The notes: generated by a model not told the origin, from the letters alone. Positions 16,503 through 26,407 are shown, counted from the stretch's first letter. The stretch is DNA of 64,000 bases from Paenibacillus taichungensis (GCF_003287275.1 NZ_QEVW01000001.1:186001-250000), one strand, 5' to 3'. Program-made: numbers and translations.

Positions 16503-17503
16503 TTGGCAAATACATACGGGAAAAGCTGAGTTGGTTAGTGTTGCTTATAAGCATGCAGCTCATCATTTTATTTGTAGCCTATATCGACACGTCCATTCCA
16601 TTCCGATCTGTAGCGTACATCGTCATGCTGAATGTAGTCGTATGCATCGTGTTTATCTGGGCGAGATATCCAAGAGAGACCCGCTTCTACAAAAAATTAA
16701 CCACCTGGGATCACACCTATGATCCAGGGGATTTGGATATCGCTGAAAGCCCATATGAACGGATTGTGCACGATGCCGTGACTTCCCAGACCGAACGTTA
16801 TCGGAAGGAGTCCTCAGCTCATTTTATTTTGCTGGAGCAGGAGAAGGATGAGATGTTGGCCTGGATTCACGAGGTGAAGACGCCCTTAACCGCGCTGCAA
16901 TTGATGATCGAGCGAATGCCGGATGACAAGCTGCAGGGCCAGATGACGTATGAATGGCTGCGAATTCACCAACTGCTCGATCAGCAGCTTCACCAGAAGC
17001 GTATTCCATTTATGCATAATGATTTGTTTGTGGAAGAAACAGAGCTTGAACCGATTTTGAATGGCGAGATTAGAGCTTTGAAGTCGTGGTGTATATCCAA
17101 ACGGATTGGCTTCGACGTGTCATTAGATGTGACTACGGTGCTGACCGACAGCAAATGGTTAGGTTTTATCATACGGCAGTTGCTCAGTAATGCCGTAAAA
17201 TATAGTCATTCCTCTGACATTGTCATTGAAAGCAAGGAACAGGATGGGCACATCATACTGATCATTCAGGATTATGGACGAGGGATCGAAGCGCAGGATT
17301 TACCGCGTATCTTTGATAAAGGCTTCACTTCAACTCAGGGGAGATTGGAAGGAACGGCAACGGGAATGGGCTTGTATTTGACCCGACAGGTGGCACAAGC
17401 ACTTCGTATAGACATTCAGGTACAGTCTGCTCCCGGAGAGGGCACTAGTGTCAAGCTAACTTTCCCGCGAAAAAATGACATGATCCACCTTGCAGGCGTG
17501 TGA
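16499..17503 (+). CDS. Bce-type intramembrane-sensing histidine kinase
   Basis: A 334-residue kinase. Two transmembrane helices (about 12-30 and 36-55) are joined by only a few extracellular residues, the mark of intramembrane-sensing kinases that take their signal from the partner transporter. The H-box is [14 protein letters not shown] with H124. ATP-binding boxes are [14 protein letters not shown] (N), [19 protein letters not shown] (G1/F) and [10 protein letters not shown] (G2). Length and form match BceS (334 aa). Its last codons overlap the presumed operator of the downstream transporter genes. Confidence 0.9.
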   Translation: MIGKYIREKLSWLVLLISMQLIILFVAYIDTSIPFRSVAYIVMLNVVVCIVFIWARYPRETRFYKKLTTWDHTYDPGDLDIAESPYERIVHDAVTSQTERYRKESSAHFILLEQEKDEMLAWIHEVKTPLTALQLMIERMPDDKLQGQMTYEWLRIHQLLDQQLHQKRIPFMHNDLFVEETELEPILNGEIRALKSWCISKRIGFDVSLDVTTVLTDSKWLGFIIRQLLSNAVKYSHSSDIVIESKEQDGHIILIIQDYGRGIEAQDLPRIFDKGFTSTQGRLEGTATGMGLYLTRQVAQALRIDIQVQSAPGEGTSVKLTFPRKNDMIHLAGV

Positions 17504-17516
17504 CAACATTGTCACA
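17499..17516. promoter_or_regulatory. Inverted-repeat operator of the Bce-type transporter
   Basis: TGTGACAA-CA-TTGTCACA is a perfect 8-bp inverted repeat that includes the TGA stop codon of the kinase gene. BceR-type regulators are known to bind inverted repeats with this TGACA-N4-TGTCA form. The site lies about 50 bases upstream of a possible -10 (TATGAT, 17568-17573), a usual activator position. Confidence 0.7.
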
Positions 17517-17603
17517 TGCTTTTTGGTTTTGTTCGGTGAATCGCACGATAAATTGGAGCATCCCGCTTATGATAGAGATATACCAAAGAGGAGTGAGTGG
17601 GAT

Positions 17604-18359
17604 ATGTGGATACTGGAAGCCAAAAAAATTCATAAAGTCTATGGCAACAAACTAAATAAACAGGAAGTCCTTAAGGGGATTGATCTCGGGGTAAGTAAAG
17701 GCGAATTTGTAGGTATTATGGGGCCCTCGGGTTCGGGGAAAACGACACTGCTGAATGTTCTTTCTTCGATTGATCGGGTCAGCCAGGGCACGATCGACAT
17801 TGAGGGGCAGGAGTTCACCGGCATGAAGGAGAAACAGCTTGCTGAATTCCGCAAACATCATCTCGGCTTTATTTTTCAGGATTATAATCTGCTGGATACC
17901 CTCACGGTGAAGGAAAATGTATTGCTGCCGCTCTCGATTACGAGTATTCCGAAGCATGAGGCACACCTGAAGTTCGAACAAATCGCCCGTGAACTGGGCA
18001 TATATGAGTTGAAAGATAAATATCCGTCCGAGATTTCGGGTGGACAGAAGCAGCGGACGTCGGCTGCGCGTGCGTTTGTGCATGATCCGAGCATTATTTT
18101 CGCTGATGAGCCGACAGGTGCGCTCGATTCCAAATCGGCTTCGGACCTGCTTGGCAAATTAAGTGATATGAACAGCAAACATCAAGCTACGATTATTATG
18201 GTTACGCATGATCCGTTTGCCGCGAGTTATTGCAGCAGGGTGATTTTCATTCGGGACGGTCAGATTTACACTCAATTAAATAAAGGAGACGAGTCCCGGC
18301 AATCCTTCTTCAACGATATTATCAAAACTCAGGGCGTACTGGGTGGTGTGCAGCCATGA
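17604..18359 (+). CDS. BceA-type ABC transporter ATP-binding protein
   Basis: A 251-residue ATPase. Walker A is [12 protein letters not shown] at residues 40-51, the Q-loop is [10 protein letters not shown], the signature is [13 protein letters not shown], and Walker B is [12 protein letters not shown]. The sequence is of the MacB/LolD-like class used by BceAB transporters. The ATG at 17604 follows GAGGAGTGAGTGGGAT; the frame is open back to 17490, but that would overlap the kinase gene and operator. It overlaps the permease gene by 4 bases. With the permease it confers resistance to, and senses, cell-wall-active peptides such as bacitracin; the exact drug is not predictable. Confidence 0.92.
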   Translation: MWILEAKKIHKVYGNKLNKQEVLKGIDLGVSKGEFVGIMGPSGSGKTTLLNVLSSIDRVSQGTIDIEGQEFTGMKEKQLAEFRKHHLGFIFQDYNLLDTLTVKENVLLPLSITSIPKHEAHLKFEQIARELGIYELKDKYPSEISGGQKQRTSAARAFVHDPSIIFADEPTGALDSKSASDLLGKLSDMNSKHQATIIMVTHDPFAASYCSRVIFIRDGQIYTQLNKGDESRQSFFNDIIKTQGVLGGVQP

Positions 18360-20281
18360 GTCTGAATTACATCATTTTTCGCAATCTGAAGAAAAACCTG
18401 AAGAATTATTATCTTTACGTCTTTGCCCTGATCTTTAGTGTGGCGCTTTATTTTTCCTTTGTGACATTGCAGTATGATCCCTCCATGAATGAGGTTGCTG
18501 ATTCAACGAAAGGGGCTGCTGCGATCGGCGCATCATCGGTGTTACTGATTGTCATTGTGGGCATTTTTCTGCTCTACGCCAATACAATCTTTATCAAGCG
18601 GCGCAGTAAGGAGATTGGTTTGTTTCAGCTAATCGGACTGACGAAGGGGAGAATATTTGGCATCTTGAGTGCGGAAAATTGCATTCTCTACTTTGGTTCC
18701 ATGGCAATAGGTATTGTTATCGGGTTTCTGGGTTCCAAGCTGATATTGATGATTTTGTTCAAAATTATTGGCGTTGAGGCCATCGCAGAGCTGTACTTTT
18801 CACCAATGGCCTTGCTGCAGACCGTGATTGTTTTTGCCGTTATGTACTTGCTCATCATGCTGATGAATTACACGTTTATCCGAGCTCAGAGCATCCTTTC
18901 GCTCTTTCGAGTGTCTTCCACAACGGAGCAGCAGGTACATAAGTTATCTGTGGGGCAGATTCTGATGGGTATCCTGGGTATTGCTCTGATCGGTTTTGGG
19001 TACGCTTTGTCTGCACGATTGTTCAGTGGTGAGGAAATGGATATGCAGAAGTTGATGTACACGATGATTCTGATTCTGTTCTCGGTCATTCTGGGGACGT
19101 ATCTGTTCTATAAAGGTTCCGTCAGTTTTCTCTTTAATCTGATTCGCAAAAGTAAAAAAGGCTATCTCTCCATTAACGAGGTATTATCGTTATCCTCTAT
19201 CATGTTTCGCATGAAGTCGAATGCTTTGCTGCTGACCATTATTACTACCGTATCGGCACTCGCCATAGGCATGTTATCGCTCAGTTACATTTCCTATTAT
19301 TCGGCAGAGGCGCAAGCCAAGGAAAGTCTGCCAGAAGATTTTTCATTTGCCCAGGCTAATGTGAAAAATCGTTTTGTAGCCGAGCTGGATCACAAACAGA
19401 TTCCATATGAAGAAAAGCACAGACAACCTTTGTATATTGAAATTGATGCAACCAAGGTGATGAATGATTCCCTGTCGGAGGATCGATTGTTCAGCAGTGT
19501 GTTAAGTGACAGCATGGTAGATAACATCGACCTGAAACCAGGTGAAGTGATTTTCATGGGGTATGGAAATGTGATCCAACAGTTAATTTCAATTCAGGAG
19601 AAAGGCCCCATTGTTCTGCATGGGTTGAAGCAAGCCATTGACCAGCAATTGATCGGAACCACGAAAAAGGGCGTGCTTCCCGTATACTATACCCAGGGTA
19701 CGCCGGTGGCGGTTGTGGATGAATCGGTTTATGCGGAGCTTGCGAAGGATCTTGATCCGAAACTTCAAAAAGGGGGAGTGACCGATTATTACGGTGTGCA
19801 CATTACAGATTCCGGGCAAGAAGAGAATGCATATGCCATTTTTGCAGATCTGAAATTGAAAGCCCCGAGCTTCTCCCAAATTGAATTCAGAAATAATCAA
19901 CGTACCAGTATGGGCCTAATCATGTTCATTGTTGGTTTTCTGGGACTGACTTTCCTGATTACATCCGGATGTATCCTCTATTTCAAACAAATGAATGAGA
20001 GCGAAGAAGAGAAATCAAACTATACAATTCTGCGCAAACTTGGCTTCACGCAAGGTAATCTGTTACGCGGAATTCAGTTCAAGCAGTTGTTTAATTTCGG
20101 CATTCCCCTTGTCGTGGGACTAAGCCATAGTTATTTTGCCGTAAAATCAGGCTGGTTCTTCTTTGGAACGGAACTTGCCACACCAACTATAATTGTCATG
20201 ATTGTGTATACGCTGTTGTATTCAATCTTCGGCCTGTTGTCCATATGGTATTACAAGCGAGTGATCAAGGAGTCATTGTAG
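18356..20281 (+). CDS. BceB-type ABC transporter permease
   Basis: A 641-residue FtsX-superfamily permease with about ten transmembrane helices. A large extracellular domain of about 210 residues (roughly 310-520) lies between helices 7 and 8, as in BceB (646 aa). It carries an FtsX-type region [20 protein letters not shown] near residue 80 and a second one, [17 protein letters not shown], near 560. The extracellular domain is the part thought to determine drug recognition in these systems. It is translationally coupled to the ATPase gene and followed by a terminator. Confidence 0.92.
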   Translation: MSLNYIIFRNLKKNLKNYYLYVFALIFSVALYFSFVTLQYDPSMNEVADSTKGAAAIGASSVLLIVIVGIFLLYANTIFIKRRSKEIGLFQLIGLTKGRIFGILSAENCILYFGSMAIGIVIGFLGSKLILMILFKIIGVEAIAELYFSPMALLQTVIVFAVMYLLIMLMNYTFIRAQSILSLFRVSSTTEQQVHKLSVGQILMGILGIALIGFGYALSARLFSGEEMDMQKLMYTMILILFSVILGTYLFYKGSVSFLFNLIRKSKKGYLSINEVLSLSSIMFRMKSNALLLTIITTVSALAIGMLSLSYISYYSAEAQAKESLPEDFSFAQANVKNRFVAELDHKQIPYEEKHRQPLYIEIDATKVMNDSLSEDRLFSSVLSDSMVDNIDLKPGEVIFMGYGNVIQQLISIQEKGPIVLHGLKQAIDQQLIGTTKKGVLPVYYTQGTPVAVVDESVYAELAKDLDPKLQKGGVTDYYGVHITDSGQEENAYAIFADLKLKAPSFSQIEFRNNQRTSMGLIMFIVGFLGLTFLITSGCILYFKQMNESEEEKSNYTILRKLGFTQGNLLRGIQFKQLFNFGIPLVVGLSHSYFAVKSGWFFFGTELATPTIIVMIVYTLLYSIFGLLSIWYYKRVIKESL

Positions 20282-20320
20282 ATCAGAGGATGAGCAACAG
20301 AGGAATACAGTAAAGAATTC

Positions 20321-20367
20321 CGAAGAAGGGGTAACTGTATGATATACAGTCTGCCCTTTCTTTTTTT
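20321..20367 (+). terminator. Rho-independent terminator of the Bce module
   Basis: CGAAGAAGGGG...CCCTTTCTTTTTTT encloses a perfect ACTGTAT/ATACAGT inner stem. A second hairpin (GCAGGGTT/AACCCCTGC, 20420-20456) follows before the next gene. Confidence 0.8.
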
Positions 20368-20485
20368 GTGAAAAAAGGAGGATGGCGTAAGGGTGGAGAA
20401 GTGTTGATGAAGGTACGGAGCAGGGTTTATAGACTACCGAAGTAAAGAACCCCTGCGAAATCTAACGGAAAGAGGAAGTACACTC

Positions 20486-20968
20486 ATGTTATCAATTCAT
20501 AAAGCAGAGTACCAACAAAAATCAACTTTGCGCAATCTGATGGAATTGTACAAATATGATTTTAGTGAGTTTGACCCGGAAGATGTTAACGAAAATGGGT
20601 TATATGAGTATGTGTACCTGGACCATTATTGGACAGAAGCGGGCAGACATCCTTTTTTGTTTCGGGTAGAAGGACAATTGGCCGGATTTGCACTGATTCG
20701 TGAAATCGAGAGTGAACAGGGAACGAACATATACGAAATGGCAGAGTTTTTTGTAATGAAAAAATACAGAAAGCTGGGAGTGGGTGCGCAAGCCGCCATT
20801 CATGTGTTCAATCTTTTTCCCGGAACATGGAAAGTAGCGGAGATGGAGACGAATGAGCCTGCTCAGGTTTTCTGGCGTAAGGTCATTGCACGCTATACCG
20901 ATAATAAATACCAAGAGGTTAGGGAGCCTGACTGGGAAGGTCCTATTCAGATATTTAATACGAAATAA
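20486..20968 (+). CDS. GNAT family N-acetyltransferase
   Basis: A 160-residue GNAT enzyme. The N-terminal part reads LRNLMELYKYDFSEFD. The motif A region is MAEFFVMKKYRKLGVGAQAA, followed by VAEMETNEPAQVFWRKVI, typical of the uncharacterised YitI-like acetyltransferases. It is the first of three GNAT genes in a row (20486, 20987, 21454). They are clearly different from each other, so this is not a recent duplication. The substrate is unknown. Confidence 0.87.
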   Translation: MLSIHKAEYQQKSTLRNLMELYKYDFSEFDPEDVNENGLYEYVYLDHYWTEAGRHPFLFRVEGQLAGFALIREIESEQGTNIYEMAEFFVMKKYRKLGVGAQAAIHVFNLFPGTWKVAEMETNEPAQVFWRKVIARYTDNKYQEVREPDWEGPIQIFNTK

Positions 20969-20986
20969 TGACGAGAAGGGGAGAAG

Positions 20987-21415
20987 ATGATGACCCAAAT
21001 CAATATCAATCCAAGTAGTCCAGAGGATTCAGAATATGTTCGCCAGCAACTCATTGTATTTAATGCTGCGCATGTGAGCGAGGAGTTAAGGCATCGTTAT
21101 GAAGAATTGAATTATAATATCAAAAATGAGGCAGGCGAGATTGTTGCAGGTGTGCTTAGTACACTTTGCTGGAACTGGCTGGAGGTTGATATTCTCTGGG
21201 TGGATTCAGAACAACGGCATCGGGGATATGGTTCTCAGTTGTTGCTTGAAGTTGAGCGAATTGCGCGAGAGAAATCTTGTGATTTTGTCATGTTGAATAC
21301 ATTCTCATATCAAGCACCGGAATTTTACAAGAAGCATGGCTACCAATTGATCACAACGATCGACAATGCACCGACCGGACACAGTCATTATTATTTTAAG
21401 AAGGACCTAACTTAA
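20987..21415 (+). CDS. GNAT family N-acetyltransferase
   Basis: A 142-residue GNAT enzyme. Motif A is ILWVDSEQRHRGYGSQLLLE and motif B is MLNTFSYQAPEFYKKHGYQL, followed by PTGHSHYYFKKDL at the C-terminus, a wording common to a broad group of small acetyltransferases in bacilli. GAAGGGGAGA precedes the ATG, and only 18 bases separate it from the previous gene, so they are likely co-transcribed. The substrate is not known. Confidence 0.87.
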   Translation: MMTQININPSSPEDSEYVRQQLIVFNAAHVSEELRHRYEELNYNIKNEAGEIVAGVLSTLCWNWLEVDILWVDSEQRHRGYGSQLLLEVERIAREKSCDFVMLNTFSYQAPEFYKKHGYQLITTIDNAPTGHSHYYFKKDLT

Positions 21416-21453
21416 GCAATGTATGCGAAATAGGACAAATCAGGAGGATTATT

Positions 21454-21891
21454 ATGGTTACCATTAAAGCAATCGAACTTGAGGATCTACCGGCGCTAAG
21501 TCAGTTATACAACGAATTGATGGGTACACCGACTAATGAACAACAGATGCAGAAGATGTTTCACTATATCCAGCAAAATGGACACTACCATGTACTCGGT
21601 GCATTTTACAATGGCGAACTGGCCGGATCAGTTATGGGTATTGAATGTATGGATCTGGCGGGTCAGTGCAATCCCTTCATGGTTGTGGAGAATGTGATTG
21701 TATCCGATCAGGTACGCAGACAGGGAATTGGTCAGAAGCTTATGCTTCAGATTGAGCACATTGCGAGAGATCTTGGATGTGAATACATGATTCTGGTGTC
21801 TGGTGATCAGCGTAAAGAGGCTCATATTTTTTATGAAAAGCTGGGCTTTAAAGATGAGAAAGTTCAGGGTTATCGGAAGCATTTTAATTAA
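21454..21891 (+). CDS. GNAT family N-acetyltransferase
   Basis: A 145-residue GNAT enzyme. It opens MVTIKAIELEDLPALSQLYNE. Motif A is VENVIVSDQVRRQGIGQKLM and motif B is ILVSGDQRKEAHIFYEKLGF. It is the third of the adjacent acetyltransferases; AGGAGG lies 7 bases before the ATG. The substrate is unknown. Confidence 0.87.
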   Translation: MVTIKAIELEDLPALSQLYNELMGTPTNEQQMQKMFHYIQQNGHYHVLGAFYNGELAGSVMGIECMDLAGQCNPFMVVENVIVSDQVRRQGIGQKLMLQIEHIARDLGCEYMILVSGDQRKEAHIFYEKLGFKDEKVQGYRKHFN

Positions 21892-21997
21892 TCAATATAG
21901 TACGGGAAATGTCTAATCGGTAGGAGGACTACTTGAGGAGCAGGGCGAATAAGGCATAGTCTCGAAATAAATGAACTGATATGAGGGAGGCACTCTC

Positions 21998-22420
21998 GTG
22001 TTCAAAAAATGGGCTAATGTCTTGATGATTCTGAGTTTGGTATTCGCTGTATGTTCCCCAACATCCTATGCCGCTGCCAAGACGGTTAAAGTGACCGTGA
22101 CGCTTGTCAGTACAGAACTGGTGGAGAACAATTCGGTTGGTAATGAATGGGCCATTGGGGCAAGTGTGAACGGCAAGAGCCTGGAGGAAGGTTCGTCGGT
22201 TACGTTGAACCTGAAACCTACAGATACGCTGAAATTGCAAGCAAATGCTGAAGAGCAGGACAAAATCCCTGATCTGGGAAGCAAAAGTATGAACGTTAAG
22301 GTTTCTTCCATTTCCAAATCAATCAACAAGACGCTATCGGTTGTCGTGACGGAGAACAGAGGCCGTTATTCGGGTAACACAGCAACGTGGGAGTTCAAGT
22401 TTAAGATCAGTAAGAAATAA
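21998..22420 (+). CDS. Small secreted protein of unknown function
   Basis: A 140-residue exported protein. The signal peptide FKKWANVLMILSLVFAVCSP... is cut probably after SYAAA. The mature part of about 110 residues is beta-rich (KTVKVTVTLVSTELVENNSV, SVTLNLKPTDTLKLQANAEE) and ends ATWEFKFKISKK, which suggests a single immunoglobulin-like sandwich. No family was recognised. It uses a GTG start with GAGGGAGG 8 bases upstream. A terminator follows. Confidence 0.78.
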   Translation: MFKKWANVLMILSLVFAVCSPTSYAAAKTVKVTVTLVSTELVENNSVGNEWAIGASVNGKSLEEGSSVTLNLKPTDTLKLQANAEEQDKIPDLGSKSMNVKVSSISKSINKTLSVVVTENRGRYSGNTATWEFKFKISKK

Positions 22421-22436
22421 AATAGGAACTGATCAT

Positions 22437-22467
22437 GTAAAAGAGGGCCTGGCTCTCTTTTTTTTTA
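22437..22467 (+). terminator. Rho-independent terminator
   Basis: AAGAGGGCC pairs with GGCTCTCTT across a very short loop and is followed by a long T-run. Confidence 0.75.
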
Positions 22468-22607
22468 CTTTATACGGATAACTTTGAACTGAAGGAATGT
22501 ATAGTTTCGGGAAGGGTCTCTCTTTGGTAAAATAAAGAAAGTTATGGGCAGGGACGTATATATTTTATTAGAAGTTTTAATGAAGACAATAGGAGGTTAA
22601 CCAAATC

Positions 22608-23828
22608 ATGCGTATCATAGATAACATTAAAGTCTGGGGGGAGCCGCTGGAGAATGCGGTAAGTCAGGCGGTGACTTGCTCGCAGTATGGAGATGTACTG
22701 GGCGTGGCTCTAATGGCGGACCATCACAAAGGATATTCACAGCCTATCGGGGGCGTAGTTGCCTACCGGAACATGATCAGTCCGTCAGGAGTTGGATATG
22801 ATATTGCCTGTGGAAACAAGGCTGTGCGCACCAACCTGATGTGGGATGATATCCGGGATCAGATTGCTGTCATTATGGATGAGATTAATTCAACCATATC
22901 CTTCGGCATAGGGCGTATCAATCCAACACCTGTTGAACATGAGTTGTTCGACGATGCCAGCTGGAGGCTGTTTGATTCGATTGAGCCTGGATTACAGCAC
23001 AAGTTGAAGACACTCGCGCGCAACCAGCTCGGGACAGTAGGTAGTGGCAATCACTTTGTCGACATTTTTGTGGAACAGGCCACGGGTAAAGTATGGATTG
23101 CGAACCACTTTGGCAGCCGCGGATTTGGGCATAAGGTCGCCAGTGGTTTTCTGAATCTGGCTGCCGGACGTACATTTAGTGGCAAAGCGCCGGGAGAATC
23201 GATGGACCAACCACCAACACTGTTTGACCTCAAGAGTGAAATGGGTGATATGTATTGGGACGGGATGACTTTGGCAGGCCGTTATGCGTATGCAGGGCGC
23301 GATTATGTGATTGAGCAGGTGCTCGGCATTCTAGGGGCGAGCGCAGAGTATTCGGTTCATAACCATCATAACTTTGCCTGGAAAGAACAGCATATTGGCG
23401 AAGACGTGGTGGTGGTCCGTAAAGGAGCAACGCCGCTGGCACCGGGACAGCTCGGTTTTGTGGGCGGAAGCATGGGAGATATATCGGTGATCGTGGAAGG
23501 AATCCACAGCGAAGAGAATACCGAGTCTTTCCGCAGTACCGTACATGGTGCAGGTCGGATTATGAGCCGAACCCAAGCGGCAGGCAAAATGAATTATAAG
23601 CGGCGTATACGCATGGGTGGCGAGATCAGTGAGGAACAGATGCAAGCGGCGATTCGTGCCTATGGTGTGGAGCTTCGGGGTGCAGGAACGGATGAAAGTC
23701 CTTTTGTTTACAAGAAACTGCAGGATGTGCTGAATGCGCATGCTCATACCTTGAAAATAAACCATATTCTGCGTCCCGTAGGTGTCGCGATGGCCGGAGG
23801 TAATGAATTCGACCCGTATAAGGACTAA
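22608..23828 (+). CDS. rtcB: RtcB family RNA ligase
   Basis: A 406-residue RtcB protein. Metal-site motifs are SPSGVGYDIACG (D65, C68), GTVGSGNHF (H149) and NHFGSRGFGH (H167), then VHNHHNF. The guanylylation histidine lies in the C-terminal STVHGAGRIMSRTQA, preceded by RKGATPLAPGQLG. RtcB joins RNA ends with 2',3'-cyclic phosphate or 3'-phosphate to 5'-OH ends using GTP and manganese, a tRNA or rRNA repair activity. No RtcA cyclase or archease is next to it; instead a DUF4272 protein follows after 23 bases. AGGAGG precedes the ATG. Confidence 0.92.
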   Translation: MRIIDNIKVWGEPLENAVSQAVTCSQYGDVLGVALMADHHKGYSQPIGGVVAYRNMISPSGVGYDIACGNKAVRTNLMWDDIRDQIAVIMDEINSTISFGIGRINPTPVEHELFDDASWRLFDSIEPGLQHKLKTLARNQLGTVGSGNHFVDIFVEQATGKVWIANHFGSRGFGHKVASGFLNLAAGRTFSGKAPGESMDQPPTLFDLKSEMGDMYWDGMTLAGRYAYAGRDYVIEQVLGILGASAEYSVHNHHNFAWKEQHIGEDVVVVRKGATPLAPGQLGFVGGSMGDISVIVEGIHSEENTESFRSTVHGAGRIMSRTQAAGKMNYKRRIRMGGEISEEQMQAAIRAYGVELRGAGTDESPFVYKKLQDVLNAHAHTLKINHILRPVGVAMAGGNEFDPYKD

Positions 23829-23851
23829 TTGAAAAGTAGAAGGTGAACCTC

Positions 23852-25030
23852 ATGAGAAATTGTGCGATATACAGCTCCCAGTTTGACCTGGACCAGCTGT
23901 TTGAAATGATTCAATCCATATACCCTCAGGATACAATTGAGCGTAAGGAAGACAAAACCCATATTCAAGTTACACGAAAGAAGTTATTTAGTAAGAAGAC
24001 AAAGGGCTTCAATATCATGACGAGCCAGACCCACCCTGAAGAATTTACGGCAATGATTCAGGGGATGCTGGGGTTTCTGAGTCAGATTGAGGGAAAGAAT
24101 GCTTCGCTACAGGAAAAGGTACTGATTAAATGCTCTACACTAAATATGGTTGTTGGGATCGAAACAGATGAGGACATTTCCGAAGAATTCTTTAATGAAT
24201 TATTGCATTTGGCCGATGCCCTGGATGCAGTCATCTTCTGGGGAAGTGGCTCCTTGCTGAATGCGCAAGGTCAGCTGCTGCTGGATGTCAATGGAGAATC
24301 CGAAGTAGAGGATTACCAAGTGACAGCACATACCAGTTTTCTGGATGATGTCAGACCTCCGTCGGAATCTGCAATGCTGCGCAAAGAGCGTTCGGAGCAA
24401 ATTCTAAAAGAGCAAGGAATCCCATTCAACGTCCATTTGCCCGCAAGAGCGGGAGATGAGCATACTACGATCCGCAGTGTGGAACAAGTCGCAGAGCGCG
24501 CGGTATCCCTCTGTATTGCAGCACTCAAGGGCGAGTGTCTGGGAGCGGGGGAGAGCGCAGAAGATACAGCAGCGCTGGTCCAGGAAGTGATCGACAAGTA
24601 TGATGCAACTTCATTTTTCTCACCTGTAGAGAGAAGATTTGTGGAACAGCATGGGGCAGAGCATCAAGAGGTTATCTCCTTTTCATGGGGATACGAGGCT
24701 TATCATGTGATGTTATGGGCGTTAGGCTATGTCAAGGAATTTGGAGCTCCGGTAAATCTTTGTAACGTAGGACAAGATGTAGGATATTTGCAGCAATGTG
24801 ACGATGTTGAAGCCTTTGTAGCCGGAGCACAGCTTCGCTCCAAAAGCGAGATTTTGGATGCAGCGGATCTAATCTACCGATACAACTGGGTGTGTGTAGA
24901 CAGTCATGTGAAGGAACAAACACCTCCCGGAGGTCTGAATGGCGGAGTGGCCTACGAACGTCACCGTGCGCTGAACTGGCTGATCTGTTATCTGGATCAA
25001 GATTGGGATGATGTCCGGACAGATACGTAG
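23852..25030 (+). CDS. DUF4272 domain protein
   Basis: About 392 residues. The N-terminal 160 residues form a mixed domain without a recognised family. The C-terminal half carries the DUF4272 pattern: RSVEQVAERAVSLCIAALKG, FSWGYEAYHVMLWALGYV, LRSKSEILDAADLIYRYNWV, VAYERHRALNWLICY and the closing DQDWDDVRTDT. The role of DUF4272 is unknown. It lies 23 bases downstream of rtcB and before a terminator, so the two are one transcript and may act together. The ATG at 23852 follows GAAGGTGAACC; a GTG at 23843 is also in frame. Confidence 0.85.
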   Translation: MRNCAIYSSQFDLDQLFEMIQSIYPQDTIERKEDKTHIQVTRKKLFSKKTKGFNIMTSQTHPEEFTAMIQGMLGFLSQIEGKNASLQEKVLIKCSTLNMVVGIETDEDISEEFFNELLHLADALDAVIFWGSGSLLNAQGQLLLDVNGESEVEDYQVTAHTSFLDDVRPPSESAMLRKERSEQILKEQGIPFNVHLPARAGDEHTTIRSVEQVAERAVSLCIAALKGECLGAGESAEDTAALVQEVIDKYDATSFFSPVERRFVEQHGAEHQEVISFSWGYEAYHVMLWALGYVKEFGAPVNLCNVGQDVGYLQQCDDVEAFVAGAQLRSKSEILDAADLIYRYNWVCVDSHVKEQTPPGGLNGGVAYERHRALNWLICYLDQDWDDVRTDT

Positions 25031-25078
25031 AATGGACTTTTGACATCAACATTTTTTATATGGTATTCAAATTCAAAT

Positions 25079-25117
25079 ACCCCCAAGCCAGTCGAATACT
25101 GGTTATGGGGGTGTTTT
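25079..25117. terminator. Terminator between rtcB operon and LacI gene
   Basis: ACCCCCA-AG-CCAGT and ACTGG-TTA-TGGGGGT form a two-part stem, followed by GTTTTG. It lies between convergent genes and probably serves both. Confidence 0.75.
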
Positions 25118-25140
25118 GCTGTCTATGGGTACCTTATCTT

Positions 25141-26178
25141 TTATCCGCTATGTCTACCGTACTGTTCCCGAATCATCACATCAGCGAGAATCAGCTTTTT
25201 CTCTACGTTACTCTCCGGGTTCACAATTCGCCATAACATCTGGTCGACCGCACGCGCACCAAGCAGTTCCTTGTTCACATTAACTGTGGCGAGTACAGGG
25301 ATATTATCATACACATTGTCGAAACCGGTGACTACACATTGATCGGGTACACTAATCCCTATGCTCTCCAGAGCCTCGATAGTGTATAACGCATAGAAGT
25401 CATTGGCACAGACAAAAACCTCAGGCAAATTCCCCTCATGAATGACCGAAGTGAACGTCTTGTGAAAATCATCCATATCCGGGCTGCTTAGTTCGGGAAT
25501 CTGATTCATCTCCAATCCATGACCCATCAACACCGAAGTATAGGCGATCCATCGTTCATAGAAGCTGTGAGCATCACTGGTATTTCCAACAAACTGAAAC
25601 CGTTTATATCCCTTGCGTAGAAGGTAGAGCATTATGTCACGCATGGAAGCAAAGTTGTCTGTGAAAATACTGTCACTGTGAAAGACGGGGTCCAGATGAT
25701 CCACCATGACGACGGGAATGCCCAGACGCTTAATTTCAAGCAGGATAGGTGTCGAGATGGAACCAACCGTAATAATGCCCCGAATGGCATCCGGATTCAG
25801 CAATGTGAATAGTTGATCCGCAGAAGGCTCTGTCAGAGTAAGAATATTGATGCCTTTCTGATTCAGTCTGGATGATATCCCGTTAAAGACAGGCCCCCAA
25901 TATACGGATTCCTGATTTTGATAACGAACATTAGGAAACAAAATCAAAATGGTGCCGCTCCACCGCGTGTTTTGTGGGTCCTGAAGTTCATTGCTGCTAT
26001 ACATATCAGCAGACAACATGCTGTTATCTTTGAAATATCCAAGTTTGCCAGCGGCCTTAAGAATAACGTCCCGTGTCTGCTCACTAACACCTGATTTTCC
26101 GGACAGTGCTCGTGAGACCGCAAATTTCGACAGACCTGTAAAATGTGCAATTTCCTGAATTGTTACCTTCGTCTTCAT
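25141..26178 (-). CDS. LacI family transcriptional regulator
   Basis: About 345 residues. The N-terminal helix-turn-helix is VTIQEIAHFTGLSKFAVSRA, followed by the hinge region GVSEQTRDVILKAAGKLGYF. The rest is a periplasmic-binding-protein-like sugar sensor with GIITVGSISTPILLEIKRL, VVMVDHLDPVF and EVFVCANDFYALYTIEAL. It diverges from the carbohydrate uptake locus across a 515-base intergenic region and is very likely its local repressor. The effector would then be the imported saccharide. AAGGATGG precedes the start. Confidence 0.9.
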   Translation of the reverse strand: MKTKVTIQEIAHFTGLSKFAVSRALSGKSGVSEQTRDVILKAAGKLGYFKDNSMLSADMYSSNELQDPQNTRWSGTILILFPNVRYQNQESVYWGPVFNGISSRLNQKGINILTLTEPSADQLFTLLNPDAIRGIITVGSISTPILLEIKRLGIPVVMVDHLDPVFHSDSIFTDNFASMRDIMLYLLRKGYKRFQFVGNTSDAHSFYERWIAYTSVLMGHGLEMNQIPELSSPDMDDFHKTFTSVIHEGNLPEVFVCANDFYALYTIEALESIGISVPDQCVVTGFDNVYDNIPVLATVNVNKELLGARAVDQMLWRIVNPESNVEKKLILADVMIREQYGRHSG

Positions 26179-26383
26179 CATACCATCCTTACACTCGTAG
26201 TTCTGCCGTATTCCTTAATTGCGCAATAAATCTGCTTCTAGTATATCATGATGTATTTCTCTTAATCTAATAACGGTTGCAGAAGTGAAAATGTTAAGTC
26301 ACATACATACATCGACGAAAATAGACCATAGTGATGAACATGTTGCAGAAGAAAAAGGTGAATTTTGAATTTTTTATTATCAT

Positions 26384-26407
26384 TTTGTTATTTTTAAAAA
26401 TAACAAA
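26384..26407. repeat. Perfect 24-bp palindrome in divergent promoter region
   Basis: TTTGTTATTTTT is followed directly by its reverse complement AAAAATAACAAA. It lies between the LacI gene and the sugar locus, about 160 bases upstream of the probable promoter. It could be an operator, a cruciform-prone site, or a leader terminator. Confidence 0.6.

Noticed and set aside
17490..17603. N-terminal extension of the BceA-type ATPase
   Set aside because: It would overlap the kinase gene and include the operator and promoter. The ATG at 17604 has a proper ribosome binding site and matches the normal protein start.
20420..20456. Riboswitch upstream of the 20486 acetyltransferase
   Set aside because: Only a single GCAGGGTT/AACCCCTGC hairpin is present, with no known aptamer features.
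20486..21891. Three adjacent GNAT genes as a recent tandem duplication
   Set aside because: The three proteins share only the family motif and differ elsewhere, so they are not recent copies.
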